A stretch of DNA of 64,000 bases, from the NCBI GenBank assembly GCA_910588035.1, contig CAJUPY010000001.1, positions 123,178-187,177 on the forward strand, in the 5' to 3' direction. The DNA is from an uncultured Muribaculaceae bacterium. GTDB lineage: Bacteria; Bacteroidota; Bacteroidia; Bacteroidales; Muribaculaceae. Positions within the stretch are counted from its first letter, which is position 1. Every line of letters starts with the position of its first letter. The notes below the pieces were generated by a model. It did no database searches. It was given only the letters and a program-made list of their open reading frames with translations, and was not told the DNA's origin. Shown one piece after another: positions 1-9,179 of the stretch. The position numbers and the translations under genes were made by a program.

Positions 1-1124
1 GATGACTCGGCATAAGATGCTGTCTCCATTAGCAGCTGCTTGCCGATCTCCTGCTCTGCCACAGGTTTGCTCTGCATGAACTTTTCCATTTTCTGCAGAT
101 CTTTGGCTGCATAGAAAGTAAGGCATATTCCCTCACCACCGTCACGGCCCGCACGCCCTGTCTCCTGATAATAACCTTCGAGAGACTTAGGCATGTCGTA
201 ATGGATGACATATCTCACATCGGGCTTGTCAATGCCCATTCCGAAAGCGATCGTAGCTACGATCACATCAATTTTCTCAAGCAGAAAGGCGTCTTGATTT
301 TCTGAACGTGTGACGCCGTCCATGCCGGCATGATAAGGCAATGCCTTGATGTTGTTCACCTTAAGCAGCTCTGCGAGCTCCTCGACTTTCTTTCGGCTGA
401 GACAATAGATGATGCCCGACTTACCCTCCTGGCTCTTGATGAACCTGATTATGTCGCGATCGATGTTTGACGTCTTTGGTCTGACCTCATAATAGAGATT
501 CTGACGGTTGAATGACGACTTGAACACCAGCGAGTTCTGCATCCCGAGATTCTTTTGAATGTCATGTTGAACTTTCGGTGTCGCCGTAGCTGTCAATGCT
601 ATGACCGGACGTGGACAAATTTCATTTATGATCGGACGGATGCGCCGGTACTCAGGTCTGAAATCATGACCCCATTCCGAAATGCAATGGGCTTCGTCGA
701 CTGCATAAAATGAAATCGGAACTGTTTTTAAGAATTCAATATTTTCTTCTTTTGTCAATGACTCCGGTGCTACATAGAGCAATTTTGTCTTTCCGGAGAC
801 TATATCACTTTTAACCTGATCAATGGCACTTTTATTTAACGATGAGTTCAGAAAATGTGCCACCCCGTCATCTTCACTGAAATTTCTCATTGCGTCCACC
901 TGATTTTTCATCAGCGCGATCAAAGGAGAAATCACAATCGCCGTACCCTCGGTCAACAGCGAGGGCAACTGATAACATAGCGACTTCCCCCCTCCGGTAG
1001 GCATCAGAACAAAGGTGTCATGTCCCTCAAGGAGAGACATCATTATGGCCTCCTGATTGCCTTTGAATTTTTCAAACCCGAAATGTCGTTTCAAGGCGGC
1101 GGCGAGTTCAGTTTTAGTTATCAT
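1..1124 (-). CDS. recQ: ATP-dependent DNA helicase RecQ (C-terminal part outside window)
   Basis: A superfamily 2 DNA helicase that unwinds duplex DNA 3' to 5' in recombination and repair. The frame opens with ATG at 1124 and runs without a stop to base 1, giving about 374 residues of N-terminal sequence. Visible motifs in order are Walker A (MPTGGGKSLCYQ, near residue 40), motif Ia (ISPLIALMKNQV), the DEAH-type box VDEAHCISEWGHDFRPEY, motif III (ALTATAT), motif V (IATIAFGMGIDKPDVR) and motif VI (YYQETGRAGRDG). DEAH followed by the CISEWGHDF aromatic loop is diagnostic of RecQ. The zinc-binding, winged-helix and HRDC regions lie beyond the window. It follows clpX by 50 bases on the same strand; the recQ-clpX-clpP neighbourhood is common in Bacteroidales. 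Confidence 0.96.
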   Translation of the reverse strand, partial: MITKTELAAALKRHFGFEKFKGNQEAIMMSLLEGHDTFVLMPTGGGKSLCYQLPSLLTEGTAIVISPLIALMKNQVDAMRNFSEDDGVAHFLNSSLNKSAIDQVKSDIVSGKTKLLYVAPESLTKEENIEFLKTVPISFYAVDEAHCISEWGHDFRPEYRRIRPIINEICPRPVIALTATATPKVQHDIQKNLGMQNSLVFKSSFNRQNLYYEVRPKTSNIDRDIIRFIKSQEGKSGIIYCLSRKKVEELAELLKVNNIKALPYHAGMDGVTRSENQDAFLLEKIDVIVATIAFGMGIDKPDVRYVIHYDMPKSLEGYYQETGRAGRDGGEGICLTFYAAKDLQKMEKFMQSKPVAEQEIGKQLLMETASYAES

Positions 1125-1174
1125 AACAGATTGTGGCTTTGGTGAATAGATTGACGGTAAGTATTTTTCAGATT

Positions 1175-2425
1175 TTATTTGCAGGTTGATTCGAAATTTG
1201 CTTTCTGGAGTTTCTCAAGCGCATATGAACTGTCGACAGTAAATTTCGCCACTTTCGATGACGGAACTTCAAACATAGCGTCGATCATGATAGTCTCGAC
1301 TATCGATCTCAGTCCACGTGCGCCGAGCTTGTATTCAATAGCCTTGTCTACGATCAGATCAAGGGCATCTTCAGTGAATTCAAGCTCCACTTTGTCCATT
1401 CTGAACAATTTAACATACTGTCTGACAATTGCATTTTTAGGTTCTGTCAACACCCTTCTGAGGGCATCACGATCGAGCGGATCAAGGCTCGTCAATATCG
1501 GCAGACGACCGATTATCTCCGGTATGAGTCCGAACGATTTCAAATCTTGTGGAGCGACATGACGCAGAAAGTTCTCACGTTCAAGATTCCGGCGGGCAAT
1601 GTCATTGGAATATCCCACGACATGCGAGTTCATGCGCTGCGCTATCTTGCGTTCAATTCCGTCGAATGCCCCTCCGCAAATGAACAGTATGTTTTTCGTG
1701 TCGACCGGAATCATTCTCTGTTCAGGGTGTTTGCGGCCACCTTGCGGCGGCACATTGACAACCGAACCTTCCAACAGTTTGAGCAAACCCTGCTGAACAC
1801 CCTCTCCGCTCACATCACGTGTGATCGACGGATTGTCACCCTTGCGGGCGATCTTGTCTATCTCATCTATGAAGACAATGCCACGCTCAGCCGCGGCGAC
1901 ATCATAGTCGGCCGCCTGAAGCAGACGCGTCAGCAACGACTCGATATCTTCACCGACATAACCGGCCTGAGTGAGAACCGTCGCGTCGACAATAGTGAAC
2001 GGAACATTCAGAAGACGGGCTATCGTCTTTGCCAACAAGGTTTTTCCGGTGCCTGTCGGCCCGACTAAAATAATATTGCTCTTCTCAATGTCGACTTCAT
2101 CGTCGGTCGGTTGTGCGAGCCTCTTGTAATGATTGTAGACGGCTACCGACAGATATTTCTTGGCCGAATCCTGACCTATCACATATTGATCAAGGAAATC
2201 TCTGATCTCAGCCGGCTTGGGTATTTTGCCAAGTTTAGGAGCGGGCTTCTTTTTCTCAGACGTGCCACGGTAGTCACTCAGCAACTGATGAATCTGATCG
2301 ACGCATGAGGCACACACCGAAACATTCTGATCAAAAGGAGACGGGACAAGAACCTCAGTCTCCGAAGCCGGACGCCCGCAGAAACTGCATTTATCAGCGT
2401 ATGTTGTCTGTTGTTTTTTTGCCAT
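1175..2425 (-). CDS. clpX: ATP-dependent Clp protease ATP-binding subunit ClpX
   Basis: The AAA+ unfoldase that recognises tagged substrates and threads them into ClpP in the cytoplasm. The 416 residues match the usual ClpX length. The N-terminal zinc-binding domain has Cys13, Cys16, Cys38 and Cys41. The AAA+ core has Walker A GPTGTGKT (122-129), the pore motif GYVGEDIE, Walker [11 protein letters not shown] and the loop [13 protein letters not shown]. The IGF-type loop that docks on ClpP appears here as a Gly-Phe-Asp variant ([10 protein letters not shown] precedes it), so the docking loop should be checked by alignment. It starts 15 bases after the clpP stop, so clpP and clpX are almost certainly cotranscribed. 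Start chosen: the ATG that gives MAKKQQ just before the zinc finger. Confidence 0.97.
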   Translation of the reverse strand: MAKKQQTTYADKCSFCGRPASETEVLVPSPFDQNVSVCASCVDQIHQLLSDYRGTSEKKKPAPKLGKIPKPAEIRDFLDQYVIGQDSAKKYLSVAVYNHYKRLAQPTDDEVDIEKSNIILVGPTGTGKTLLAKTIARLLNVPFTIVDATVLTQAGYVGEDIESLLTRLLQAADYDVAAAERGIVFIDEIDKIARKGDNPSITRDVSGEGVQQGLLKLLEGSVVNVPPQGGRKHPEQRMIPVDTKNILFICGGAFDGIERKIAQRMNSHVVGYSNDIARRNLERENFLRHVAPQDLKSFGLIPEIIGRLPILTSLDPLDRDALRRVLTEPKNAIVRQYVKLFRMDKVELEFTEDALDLIVDKAIEYKLGARGLRSIVETIMIDAMFEVPSSKVAKFTVDSSYALEKLQKANFESTCK

Positions 2426-2440
2426 TGCTGCATTTTTCTG

Positions 2441-3148
2441 TTAATGACGCGCTCTGACGAACACTTCATCAATCATGCCATACTCTTTCGCTTCGGTAGC
2501 TGTCATCCAATAGTCGCGGTCGCTATCCTGCTCCACCTTTTCAAAAGGCTGACCCGAATGAGTGGCGATGATGTCATAAAGTTCCTTTTTCAACATCTGA
2601 ATCTGACGCGCGGTGATTTCGATGTCACTTGCCTGACCCTGGGCTCCGCCCATCGGCTGATGAATCATGACGCGCGAATGTTTCAAAGCAAAGCGTTTGC
2701 CTTTTTCCCCGGCCACAAGCAGCACTGCGGCCATTGACGCCGCCATACCCGTGCAAATGGTGGCGACATCGCTCGAGATATACTGCATTGTGTCATAAAT
2801 ACCCAGACCGGCATAAACCGATCCGCCGGGTGAATTGATATATATCGAGACATCTTTGCCAGGATCGGTCGAGTCAAGATAAAGAAGCTGGGCCTGAATC
2901 ACATTGGCCGTGTAATCATTGACTTCCGTACCGAGAAAAATGATGCGGTCCATCATCAATCTCGAAAACACATCCATTTGCGCGACATTAAGCTGACGTT
3001 CCTCTATGATTGTTGGTGATATATAGCTTGAGACAATCCCCGATGCGGCGGCCTTCGACGAAAGCGCGGCCGAAGCCTGATCAAAAGCCAGGCCGTTCAT
3101 TCCCAGATGCTTTACAGCGTAATTTCTAAAATCTCTATTCATATTCAA
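2441..3148 (-). CDS. clpP: ATP-dependent Clp protease proteolytic subunit ClpP
   Basis: The serine peptidase that forms the barrel-shaped proteolytic chamber capped by ClpX. The 235 residues include an N-terminal extension of about 35 residues before the conserved core, possibly a propeptide as in other ClpP proteins. The catalytic triad is readable as Ser138 in GMAASMAAV, His163 in MIHQPMGG and Asp212 in SDRDYWM. It is the first gene of the clpP-clpX(-recQ) group. The trigger factor gene (tig), which often precedes clpP in Bacteroidetes, is absent here: a DUF805 gene and a terminator lie upstream instead. A second ATG two codons downstream would also be a possible start. Confidence 0.97.
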   Translation of the reverse strand: MNMNRDFRNYAVKHLGMNGLAFDQASAALSSKAAASGIVSSYISPTIIEERQLNVAQMDVFSRLMMDRIIFLGTEVNDYTANVIQAQLLYLDSTDPGKDVSIYINSPGGSVYAGLGIYDTMQYISSDVATICTGMAASMAAVLLVAGEKGKRFALKHSRVMIHQPMGGAQGQASDIEITARQIQMLKKELYDIIATHSGQPFEKVEQDSDRDYWMTATEAKEYGMIDEVFVRARH

Positions 3149-3173
3149 AATTCTTTCTTAATAGTTTTCTATT

Positions 3174-3205
3174 CAAAATTACAAAAAAAATCACTACCAC
3201 AGAAA
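3174..3205 (-). promoter_or_regulatory. Predicted clpP promoter
   Basis: Reading the minus strand, TTTC, a 20-nt spacer and TAATTTTG fit the Bacteroidetes promoter pattern (TTTG-N19/20-TAnnTTTG) with one mismatch in the upstream box. Transcription would begin near 3167, about 20 bases before the clpP ATG at 3148. This supports clpP as the first gene of its operon. The call rests on pattern matching only. Confidence 0.5.
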
Positions 3206-3307
3206 TTTTACCTCTCTTTTTCTTCTATTTTTTCAAAAAAATCTCACCACCCAACCGAAACAGGCCGCACACGCCACCCTTTCAGGCCTCGCGACATACG
3301 GAAACAA

Positions 3308-3336
3308 AAAAAGCGACCTTGTTCAGATCGCTTTTT
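3308..3336 (-). terminator. Rho-independent terminator after the DUF805 gene
   Basis: AAAAAGCGA and TCGCTTTTT form a 9-bp stem, partly extendable, around a loop of about 11 nt. On the minus strand the hairpin is followed by a further run of T. It sits 20 bases past the DUF805 stop codon at 3357 and separates that gene from clpP. Confidence 0.7.
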
Positions 3337-3356
3337 CTTATCTTATAATTTATAAA

Positions 3357-3734
3357 TCAATAGGCGAGGTTGGGAACCGGACCATATTCATTGGGCACAG
3401 GCTGACTCTCCTTGCACTCCCAGACAATCAGAATGATCCACCCGACAATCGGGAGAAAAGCGAGGAACAACCACCAGCCAGACTTGCCGATGTCATGAAG
3501 ACGGCGGACCGCCACGCCGAGGCTGGGAAGAAGAAGTGCGAGATTGACAACTCCAGAGATCACGCTTCCCAACGTTCCGTCACCGAAAATGAGAGTCAGG
3601 AGAACACCGAGAATGAATGTGAACAGTGTAAACCACCAATACTCCGAACGTGAAGAGCGACCGCTGAAATTGCAGTAGTTTTGCTGAATTGCCATTTTAA
3701 TGGCTTCAACGAAAGAAACTTGTCTTTGATACAT
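3357..3734 (-). CDS. DUF805 family inner-membrane protein
   Basis: A small 125-residue membrane protein of unknown biochemical function. The N-terminal soluble part (SFVEAIKMAIQQNYCNFSGR, then SSRSEYWWF) carries the R-S-x-Y-W-W-F signature typical of DUF805 proteins. It is followed by about four hydrophobic segments (roughly residues 34-50, 55-75, 88-103 and 104-112 by eye). The C-terminus (CKESQPVPNEYGPVPN) has the Gly-Pro-Asn tail usual for the family. It is a single gene with its own terminator, and a possible -7 box TAACTTTG lies at 3775-3782 on the minus strand, about 40 bases upstream. DUF805 proteins are widespread in bacteria, and no function can be inferred from this context. Confidence 0.85.
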   Translation of the reverse strand: MYQRQVSFVEAIKMAIQQNYCNFSGRSSRSEYWWFTLFTFILGVLLTLIFGDGTLGSVISGVVNLALLLPSLGVAVRRLHDIGKSGWWLFLAFLPIVGWIILIVWECKESQPVPNEYGPVPNLAY

Positions 3735-3821
3735 GACCGTTTTACTTTTTTAGTGTTAATATCTGTTTGCATCACAAAGTTAAACAAATTTAAATAAACT
3801 GAATATAAATAGCTCAAAAAA

Positions 3822-3853
3822 TTTCACGACACCATTGTTTTTTTGTAATTTTG
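3822..3853 (+). promoter_or_regulatory. Predicted purL promoter
   Basis: TTTC, a 20-nt spacer and TAATTTTG (3846-3853) fit the Bacteroidetes promoter pattern with one mismatch upstream. The leader to the purL ATG at 3917 would be about 55 nt, too short for a purine riboswitch, and no riboswitch-like fold is apparent. Confidence 0.55.
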
Positions 3854-3916
3854 CAGCGGCTGTGAGTTACAAAACACTTAGCTCCCACCCTATTTATTAT
3901 AAGGTAAAAGGAAACT

Positions 3917-6900
3917 ATGGTATCATTTTTCAAAAAGGGCTCCGACCTGATCTATGCGGTGGAGTCAACCAATCGATTTTCTGAATCAGAAAAAGAGCGT
4001 CTGACATGGCTCTTTGGAGGTGCAAAACCCTTGTCTTCCACATCAGTGCGCGGGCGTTTCATCGGACCCCGTAAAGAAATGATCACTCCGTGGAGCACAA
4101 ACGCGGTGGAAATCACCCAGAACATGGGCCTTGAAGGCATCACACGCATCGAGCAGTTTTTATTGACCCGCGATGAGAATCCGGCATTCGACAAAATGCT
4201 CCAACGGCTTTATGACGGACTTAACAGCCGCATATTCTCCACCGACAAAAAGCCCGATCCGATAGTCAAAATCGCTGACATTTCAGAGTATAACGAATCT
4301 GAGGGTCTTGCCTTGAGCAATGACGAGGAATCTTACCTACGCCAGCTTGCCGACAAGCTCGGCCGTCCGCTGACCGACAGTGAGGTTTTCGGTTTCTCAC
4401 AAGTCAACTCCGAACACTGCCGCCACAAAATTTTCAACGGACGTTTCATCATCGATGGCGAAGAAAAACCATTGTCGCTCTTCAAACTCATCAAAAAAAC
4501 CTCACAGGAAAATCCCAACGGCCTGATTTCGGCCTATAAAGATAATGTGGCATTCATCGAAGGCCCGCGTGTCGAGCAGTTTGCGCCGGTCAACCCCGAC
4601 CGTCCCGACTACTTTGAGATCTCCGACCTCGACACCGTCATCTCGCTGAAAGCCGAAACCCACAACTTCCCGACCACGGTCGAACCTTTCAACGGTGCTG
4701 CTACAGGAACCGGCGGTGAGATCCGCGACCGTCTCGGCGGCGGTAAGGCCAGTCTGCCGATTGCCGGCACAGCGGTCTACATGACTTCTTATCCCCGGCT
4801 CTCGCCCGAACACCGCTGGGAACTGATGACCAATCCACGTGTATGGCTCTATCAGACTCCCGCCGAAATCCTCATAAAGGCATCAAACGGTGCGAGTGAT
4901 TTCGGAAACAAGTTCGGTCAGCCATTGATCTGCGGTTCGCTGCTTACTTTTGAGCATGACGAGAACGGTCGTCTTTACGCATATGACAAAGTCATCATGC
5001 TCGCCGGAGGCGTTGGATTCGCAGCCAAACGCGACGCTATAAAAGGTGAGCCGGAACCGGGACAGAAAGTTGTTCTGATGGGTGGTGACAACTACCGCAT
5101 CGGAATGGGAGGCGGAGCAGTTTCATCGGTTGAGACAGGCCAATATGCCAACGCAATCGAACTGAATGCCGTTCAGCGCGCGAACCCCGAGATGCAGAAA
5201 CGTGTCGCCAACGTCATAAGGGCACTTGCCGAAAGCGGTGTCAACCCGATTGTCTCTATTCACGACCACGGTGCGGGCGGTCATCTCAATGCCCTTTCAG
5301 AACTTGTCGAGGCAACAGGCGGACATATCGACATAGACGCTCTTCCTGTCGGAGACAAGACTCTGAGCTATAAAGAGATTGTCGGCAACGAAAGCCAGGA
5401 GCGCATGGGCATGGTGGTTAAGCCTCAGGATATTCCGTTGGTAGAACGCATCGCACAACGCGAACGCGCCCCGATGTATGTTGTCGGTGAGACAACCGAT
5501 GATGCCAAATTTGTTTTTGAAGATAAAAAAGGTGTGAAACCGATCGATCTCGAGCTGGCCGACATGTTTGGCAATTCGCCACGCACTACCATGACCGACA
5601 CGACCGTCAACCTGTCATATAATGATATATATTATGAGCAAGATAAGGCGATCGACTATCTTCGTGAGGTTCTGTCGCTCGAAGCTGTAGCTTGTAAAGA
5701 CTGGCTCACAAACAAAGTCGACCGTTCGGTTACCGGACGTATCGCACGCCAGCAGTGCCAGGGCGAGATACAGTTGCCGTTGAGCGACTGTGGTGTGGTG
5801 GCACTTGACTACAAGGGAAAAGCCGGAATCGCGACATCAATCGGACATGCGCCCCAGGTCGCCCTGAACGATTCTGCAAAAGGTTCAGTCATGTCAGTTG
5901 CCGAAGCCCTTACCAACATTGTAGGTGCACCGATGAAAAAAGGTTTGTCGGGAGTATCTCTTTCAGCAAACTGGATGTGGCCGTGCAAGAATCCGGGCGA
6001 AGACGCTTCTCTCTACCGTGCCGTCGAAGCATGCAGCGACTTTGCAATCGCCCTCGGAATCAACATCCCGACAGGTAAAGATTCGCTGTCGATGACACAG
6101 AAATATGGAGCCGACAAGGTTTACGCACCCGGAACCGTAATCATTTCGGCAGCCGGTGAAGTGTCTGATGTCAGACGTGTTGTCTCGCCTGTCATCAAAC
6201 GTCAGAAATCGACACTCTATTACGTCGATTTCTCAAGCGATGAACTAAAACTCGGAGGTTCGGCGTTCGCTCAATCTCAAAACCGCATCGGCCGCGAGGC
6301 TCCGACAGTGAAAGATGCTGCAAAATTTGTCACAGCATTCAACACAATCAACAAGCTCGCATCACGCAAGGCCATTCTTGCCATGCACGACGTGTCGGCA
6401 GGTGGACTTGTGACAACGCTGCTTGAAATGGTATTTGCAAACACCGACGGTGGTCTTGATGTCAATCTCGACAACTTTAACGAAACAGACCTTGTCAAGA
6501 TTCTGTTTGCAGAAAATCCGGCAGTCGTGATGCAGATTTCCGACACTTGGAAAGAATTTGTCGAAAACACACTTGAGAAAGCCGGAGTGAGATTCTTTGC
6601 AATCGGACAACCCTCGTCAGGCCGAAGCATCGACATCAAACTCGCCTGCAAGTCACTTTCGGTCAACATAGACGAAATGCGCGATGTCTGGTTCGCACCA
6701 TCGTTCCTGCTCGACTGTCTGCAAAGCGGTCAGGCTCAGGCAGAGCAACGTTTTGCCAACTATAAGAAGCAACCTGTCAAATATCGTTTCCCGTCGAAAT
6801 ATAACGGAAAACTCGCGGCACGCGAGATCTCGCTCAGCCGTCGCCAGAAGAGTGGCGTCAGAGCGGCCATCATCAGAGAGAAAGGTGTCAACGGAGACCG

Positions 6901-7612
6901 TGAGATGGCATTTTCGCTCCATTTGGCCGGATTTGATGTGAAAGACGTTCACATGACTGACCTTATGAGCGGACGCGAGACTCTCGATGATGTCAACATG
7001 ATTGTGTTCTGCGGCGGATTCTCAAACAGCGATGTTCTCGGCTCGGCCAAAGGTTGGGCAAGCGGATTCCTTTACAACGAGAATGCCCGAAACACCCTCA
7101 AACGGTTTTATGAACGCACCGACACCCTCAGCCTTGGAATCTGCAACGGTTGTCAGCTGATGATCGAGCTCAACCTGATCAATCCCGACCATGACCGCAA
7201 GACCCGCATGGAACACAACGTCAGCCACAAGTTCGAATCACAGTTCCTCGGATTGACGATTCCGCAGAACAACTCGGTGATGCTCGGATCACTGTCAGGT
7301 TCGAAACTCGGAATCTGGGTCGCACACGGTGAAGGACGTTTCATGTTGCCTGAGGCCATGAGCAAGTACAACGTAGTGGCAAAATACAACTACGCGCAAT
7401 ATCCGGGAAACCCCAACGGCTCTAAAGCTTCTGTCGCCGGAATCTGTTCAGCAGACGGACGCCACCTGGCAATGATGCCCCACCTCGAACGAGCAATCTT
7501 CCCTTGGCAATGCGGATTCTATCCCGACAGCCACCGAAACGATGAAGTGACCCCCTGGATCGACGCATTCATCAATGCACGAAAGTGGATCGAGGCCAAT
7601 AAGAAATCATAA
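3917..7612 (+). CDS. purL: Phosphoribosylformylglycinamidine synthase (large, single-chain PurL)
   Basis: Catalyses the fourth step of purine synthesis, converting FGAR, glutamine and ATP to FGAM. At 1231 residues this is the long form in which PurS-like, synthetase and glutaminase parts are fused. The N-terminal PurS-like part is followed by two AIRS-type synthetase halves, with motifs SQVNSEHCRHKIF, AETHNFPTTVEPF and GTGGEIRDR. The C-terminal class I glutaminase has LGICNGCQL with nucleophile Cys1079, and the His/Glu pair in MMPHLERAIF. This differs from Firmicutes, where PurS, PurQ and PurL are separate. It is followed 95 bases downstream by a PurF-like gene, consistent with purine metabolism. 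Start: ATG 3917, shortly after the predicted promoter and preceded by the purine-rich AAGGTAAAAGGAAAC. Confidence 0.98.
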   Translation: MVSFFKKGSDLIYAVESTNRFSESEKERLTWLFGGAKPLSSTSVRGRFIGPRKEMITPWSTNAVEITQNMGLEGITRIEQFLLTRDENPAFDKMLQRLYDGLNSRIFSTDKKPDPIVKIADISEYNESEGLALSNDEESYLRQLADKLGRPLTDSEVFGFSQVNSEHCRHKIFNGRFIIDGEEKPLSLFKLIKKTSQENPNGLISAYKDNVAFIEGPRVEQFAPVNPDRPDYFEISDLDTVISLKAETHNFPTTVEPFNGAATGTGGEIRDRLGGGKASLPIAGTAVYMTSYPRLSPEHRWELMTNPRVWLYQTPAEILIKASNGASDFGNKFGQPLICGSLLTFEHDENGRLYAYDKVIMLAGGVGFAAKRDAIKGEPEPGQKVVLMGGDNYRIGMGGGAVSSVETGQYANAIELNAVQRANPEMQKRVANVIRALAESGVNPIVSIHDHGAGGHLNALSELVEATGGHIDIDALPVGDKTLSYKEIVGNESQERMGMVVKPQDIPLVERIAQRERAPMYVVGETTDDAKFVFEDKKGVKPIDLELADMFGNSPRTTMTDTTVNLSYNDIYYEQDKAIDYLREVLSLEAVACKDWLTNKVDRSVTGRIARQQCQGEIQLPLSDCGVVALDYKGKAGIATSIGHAPQVALNDSAKGSVMSVAEALTNIVGAPMKKGLSGVSLSANWMWPCKNPGEDASLYRAVEACSDFAIALGINIPTGKDSLSMTQKYGADKVYAPGTVIISAAGEVSDVRRVVSPVIKRQKSTLYYVDFSSDELKLGGSAFAQSQNRIGREAPTVKDAAKFVTAFNTINKLASRKAILAMHDVSAGGLVTTLLEMVFANTDGGLDVNLDNFNETDLVKILFAENPAVVMQISDTWKEFVENTLEKAGVRFFAIGQPSSGRSIDIKLACKSLSVNIDEMRDVWFAPSFLLDCLQSGQAQAEQRFANYKKQPVKYRFPSKYNGKLAAREISLSRRQKSGVRAAIIREKGVNGDREMAFSLHLAGFDVKDVHMTDLMSGRETLDDVNMIVFCGGFSNSDVLGSAKGWASGFLYNENARNTLKRFYERTDTLSLGICNGCQLMIELNLINPDHDRKTRMEHNVSHKFESQFLGLTIPQNNSVMLGSLSGSKLGIWVAHGEGRFMLPEAMSKYNVVAKYNYAQYPGNPNGSKASVAGICSADGRHLAMMPHLERAIFPWQCGFYPDSHRNDEVTPWIDAFINARKWIEANKKS

Positions 7613-7706
7613 GAATACAGGAAACTGAGAGTGAGCAATCTCCAACATTAAAGGCCGGTTGTTCACTCTCATCTTTATTTTTGATCAAAAATCAAACAGA
7701 ACATAT

Positions 7707-9119
7707 ATGGGAGGTTTTTTTGGAGTAACTAAACGCGACGTTTGCGTTAACGATCTTTTCTATGGCGTGGACTATAATTCACACCTCGGCACCAAACGTG
7801 CCGGAATGGCATGTGTTTCAAAAGGCACATTCACACGTGCGATCCACAACATAGAGAATTCTTATTTCAGAACAAAATTCGAACGCGACCTTGACGATTT
7901 CACAGGCAACTCCGGGATAGGTGTGATCAGCGACACCGATGCGCAACCGATTATAATAAATTGCCGTCTCGGTAAATTCGCTATTGTCACGGTCGGACGG
8001 ATAAACAACATACAGGAACTTGAAACAGAGCTCATGGAGAATGGTCATCACTTCAGCGAGCATTCTTACGACATCATCAATCCGTCAGAAATAATAGCTA
8101 CCCTAATCTCAGATGGCAAAGACTGGGTTGACGGAATCAACAACGTCTTCAAAAGAGTCAAAGGCTCATGCTCGATGCTGCTGTTGCTTGACAATGGCGC
8201 GATTATAGCGGCACGCGACAAACTCGGCCGAACCCCGATCATTCTCGGACAACATGAAGACGGACTTGGTTGGGCCGCGACTTCCGAGAGCTGTTCATTT
8301 CCTAACCTCGGTTACTCGGTGGTACGTGATCTCGGACCGGGCGAAATCGTAATGATGACCGCCGATGGAATCGAAGTGCTACAGCAGCCTCTTGACAAAA
8401 TGCAGATCTGCGCATTTCTATGGACATATTATGGCTATCCCCCCTGTGACTATGAGGGACGCAATGTCGATCAGATGCGCTATGAGACAGGTCTCAAAAT
8501 GGGACAAGCCGATGACACTGAGATTGATTTCGTCAGTGCGATCCCAGATTCGGGCATCGGCATGGCTCTCGGCTATTCACAGGGACACAATATTCCATAC
8601 AAAAGGAGCATCGTGAAATACACCCCCACTTGGCCGCGTTCCTTTACCCCGAGCACCCAAGAGAGGCGAGAACTGGTGGCGAAAATGAAACTTATTCCAA
8701 ACCGCACTCTTTTGAAAGGCAAGAAAGTGGCTTTTTGCGATGACTCGATCGTGCGCGGCACCCAGTTGCGCGACAACGTGAAAGATATTCTCGATGCCGG
8801 CGCGACAGAAGTCCATGTCAGAATCAGTTGCCCGCCGTTGATCTATGCGTGCCGTTTCATCAATTTCACGAACTCCAAGAGTGACATGGAACTGATCACC
8901 CGCCGCGTGATCGCCGATCTTGAAGGCGATGCCGATCGTAACCTTGAGAAATATGCGACCACCGGCAGCAAGGAGTATAACGCGATGGTTGAGCAGATCA
9001 GAAAACGGCTTGGACTCACATCTTTGAAATTTAACAAGATAGAAGATCTTGTCGCTGCAATAGGACTGCCCAAGGAGCGTATATGTACCCACTGCTTCGA
9101 CGGTTCAAGCTTTGAATAA
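7707..9119 (+). CDS. PurF-like amidophosphoribosyltransferase without the catalytic N-terminal Cys
   Basis: The 470-residue protein matches glutamine PRPP amidotransferase over its whole length: an N-terminal nucleophile glutaminase fold followed by a phosphoribosyltransferase domain. The PRPP loop CDDSIVRGTQ (about 344-353) is intact. Cysteines that could bind a 4Fe-4S cluster as in Bacillus-type PurF are present, namely CAFLW, the SCPPLIYAC region and the C-terminal CTHC (460/463). The oddity is the N-terminus: MGGFFGV replaces the canonical MCGIFGI, so Cys1, the glutaminase nucleophile, is Gly. Position 12 is the nearest Cys and cannot be exposed by simple Met removal. Either it uses free ammonia or another amidotransferase, or it has a changed role. 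I recall similar Gly-start paralogs annotated as amidophosphoribosyltransferase in other Bacteroidales. An upstream TTG at 7659 would add a hydrophobic, non-homologous extension and was rejected. Confidence 0.88.
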   Translation: MGGFFGVTKRDVCVNDLFYGVDYNSHLGTKRAGMACVSKGTFTRAIHNIENSYFRTKFERDLDDFTGNSGIGVISDTDAQPIIINCRLGKFAIVTVGRINNIQELETELMENGHHFSEHSYDIINPSEIIATLISDGKDWVDGINNVFKRVKGSCSMLLLLDNGAIIAARDKLGRTPIILGQHEDGLGWAATSESCSFPNLGYSVVRDLGPGEIVMMTADGIEVLQQPLDKMQICAFLWTYYGYPPCDYEGRNVDQMRYETGLKMGQADDTEIDFVSAIPDSGIGMALGYSQGHNIPYKRSIVKYTPTWPRSFTPSTQERRELVAKMKLIPNRTLLKGKKVAFCDDSIVRGTQLRDNVKDILDAGATEVHVRISCPPLIYACRFINFTNSKSDMELITRRVIADLEGDADRNLEKYATTGSKEYNAMVEQIRKRLGLTSLKFNKIEDLVAAIGLPKERICTHCFDGSSFE

Positions 9120-9179
9120 GCGGCAGAACTATCTTGAAATAATTCTCCTAACTATCAGCAGAACAAAACAACCTCAAGA

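Noticed and set aside
1547-2068. Plus-strand open frame opposite clpX
   Set aside because: It overlaps the AAA+ core of clpX entirely and has no recognisable domain.
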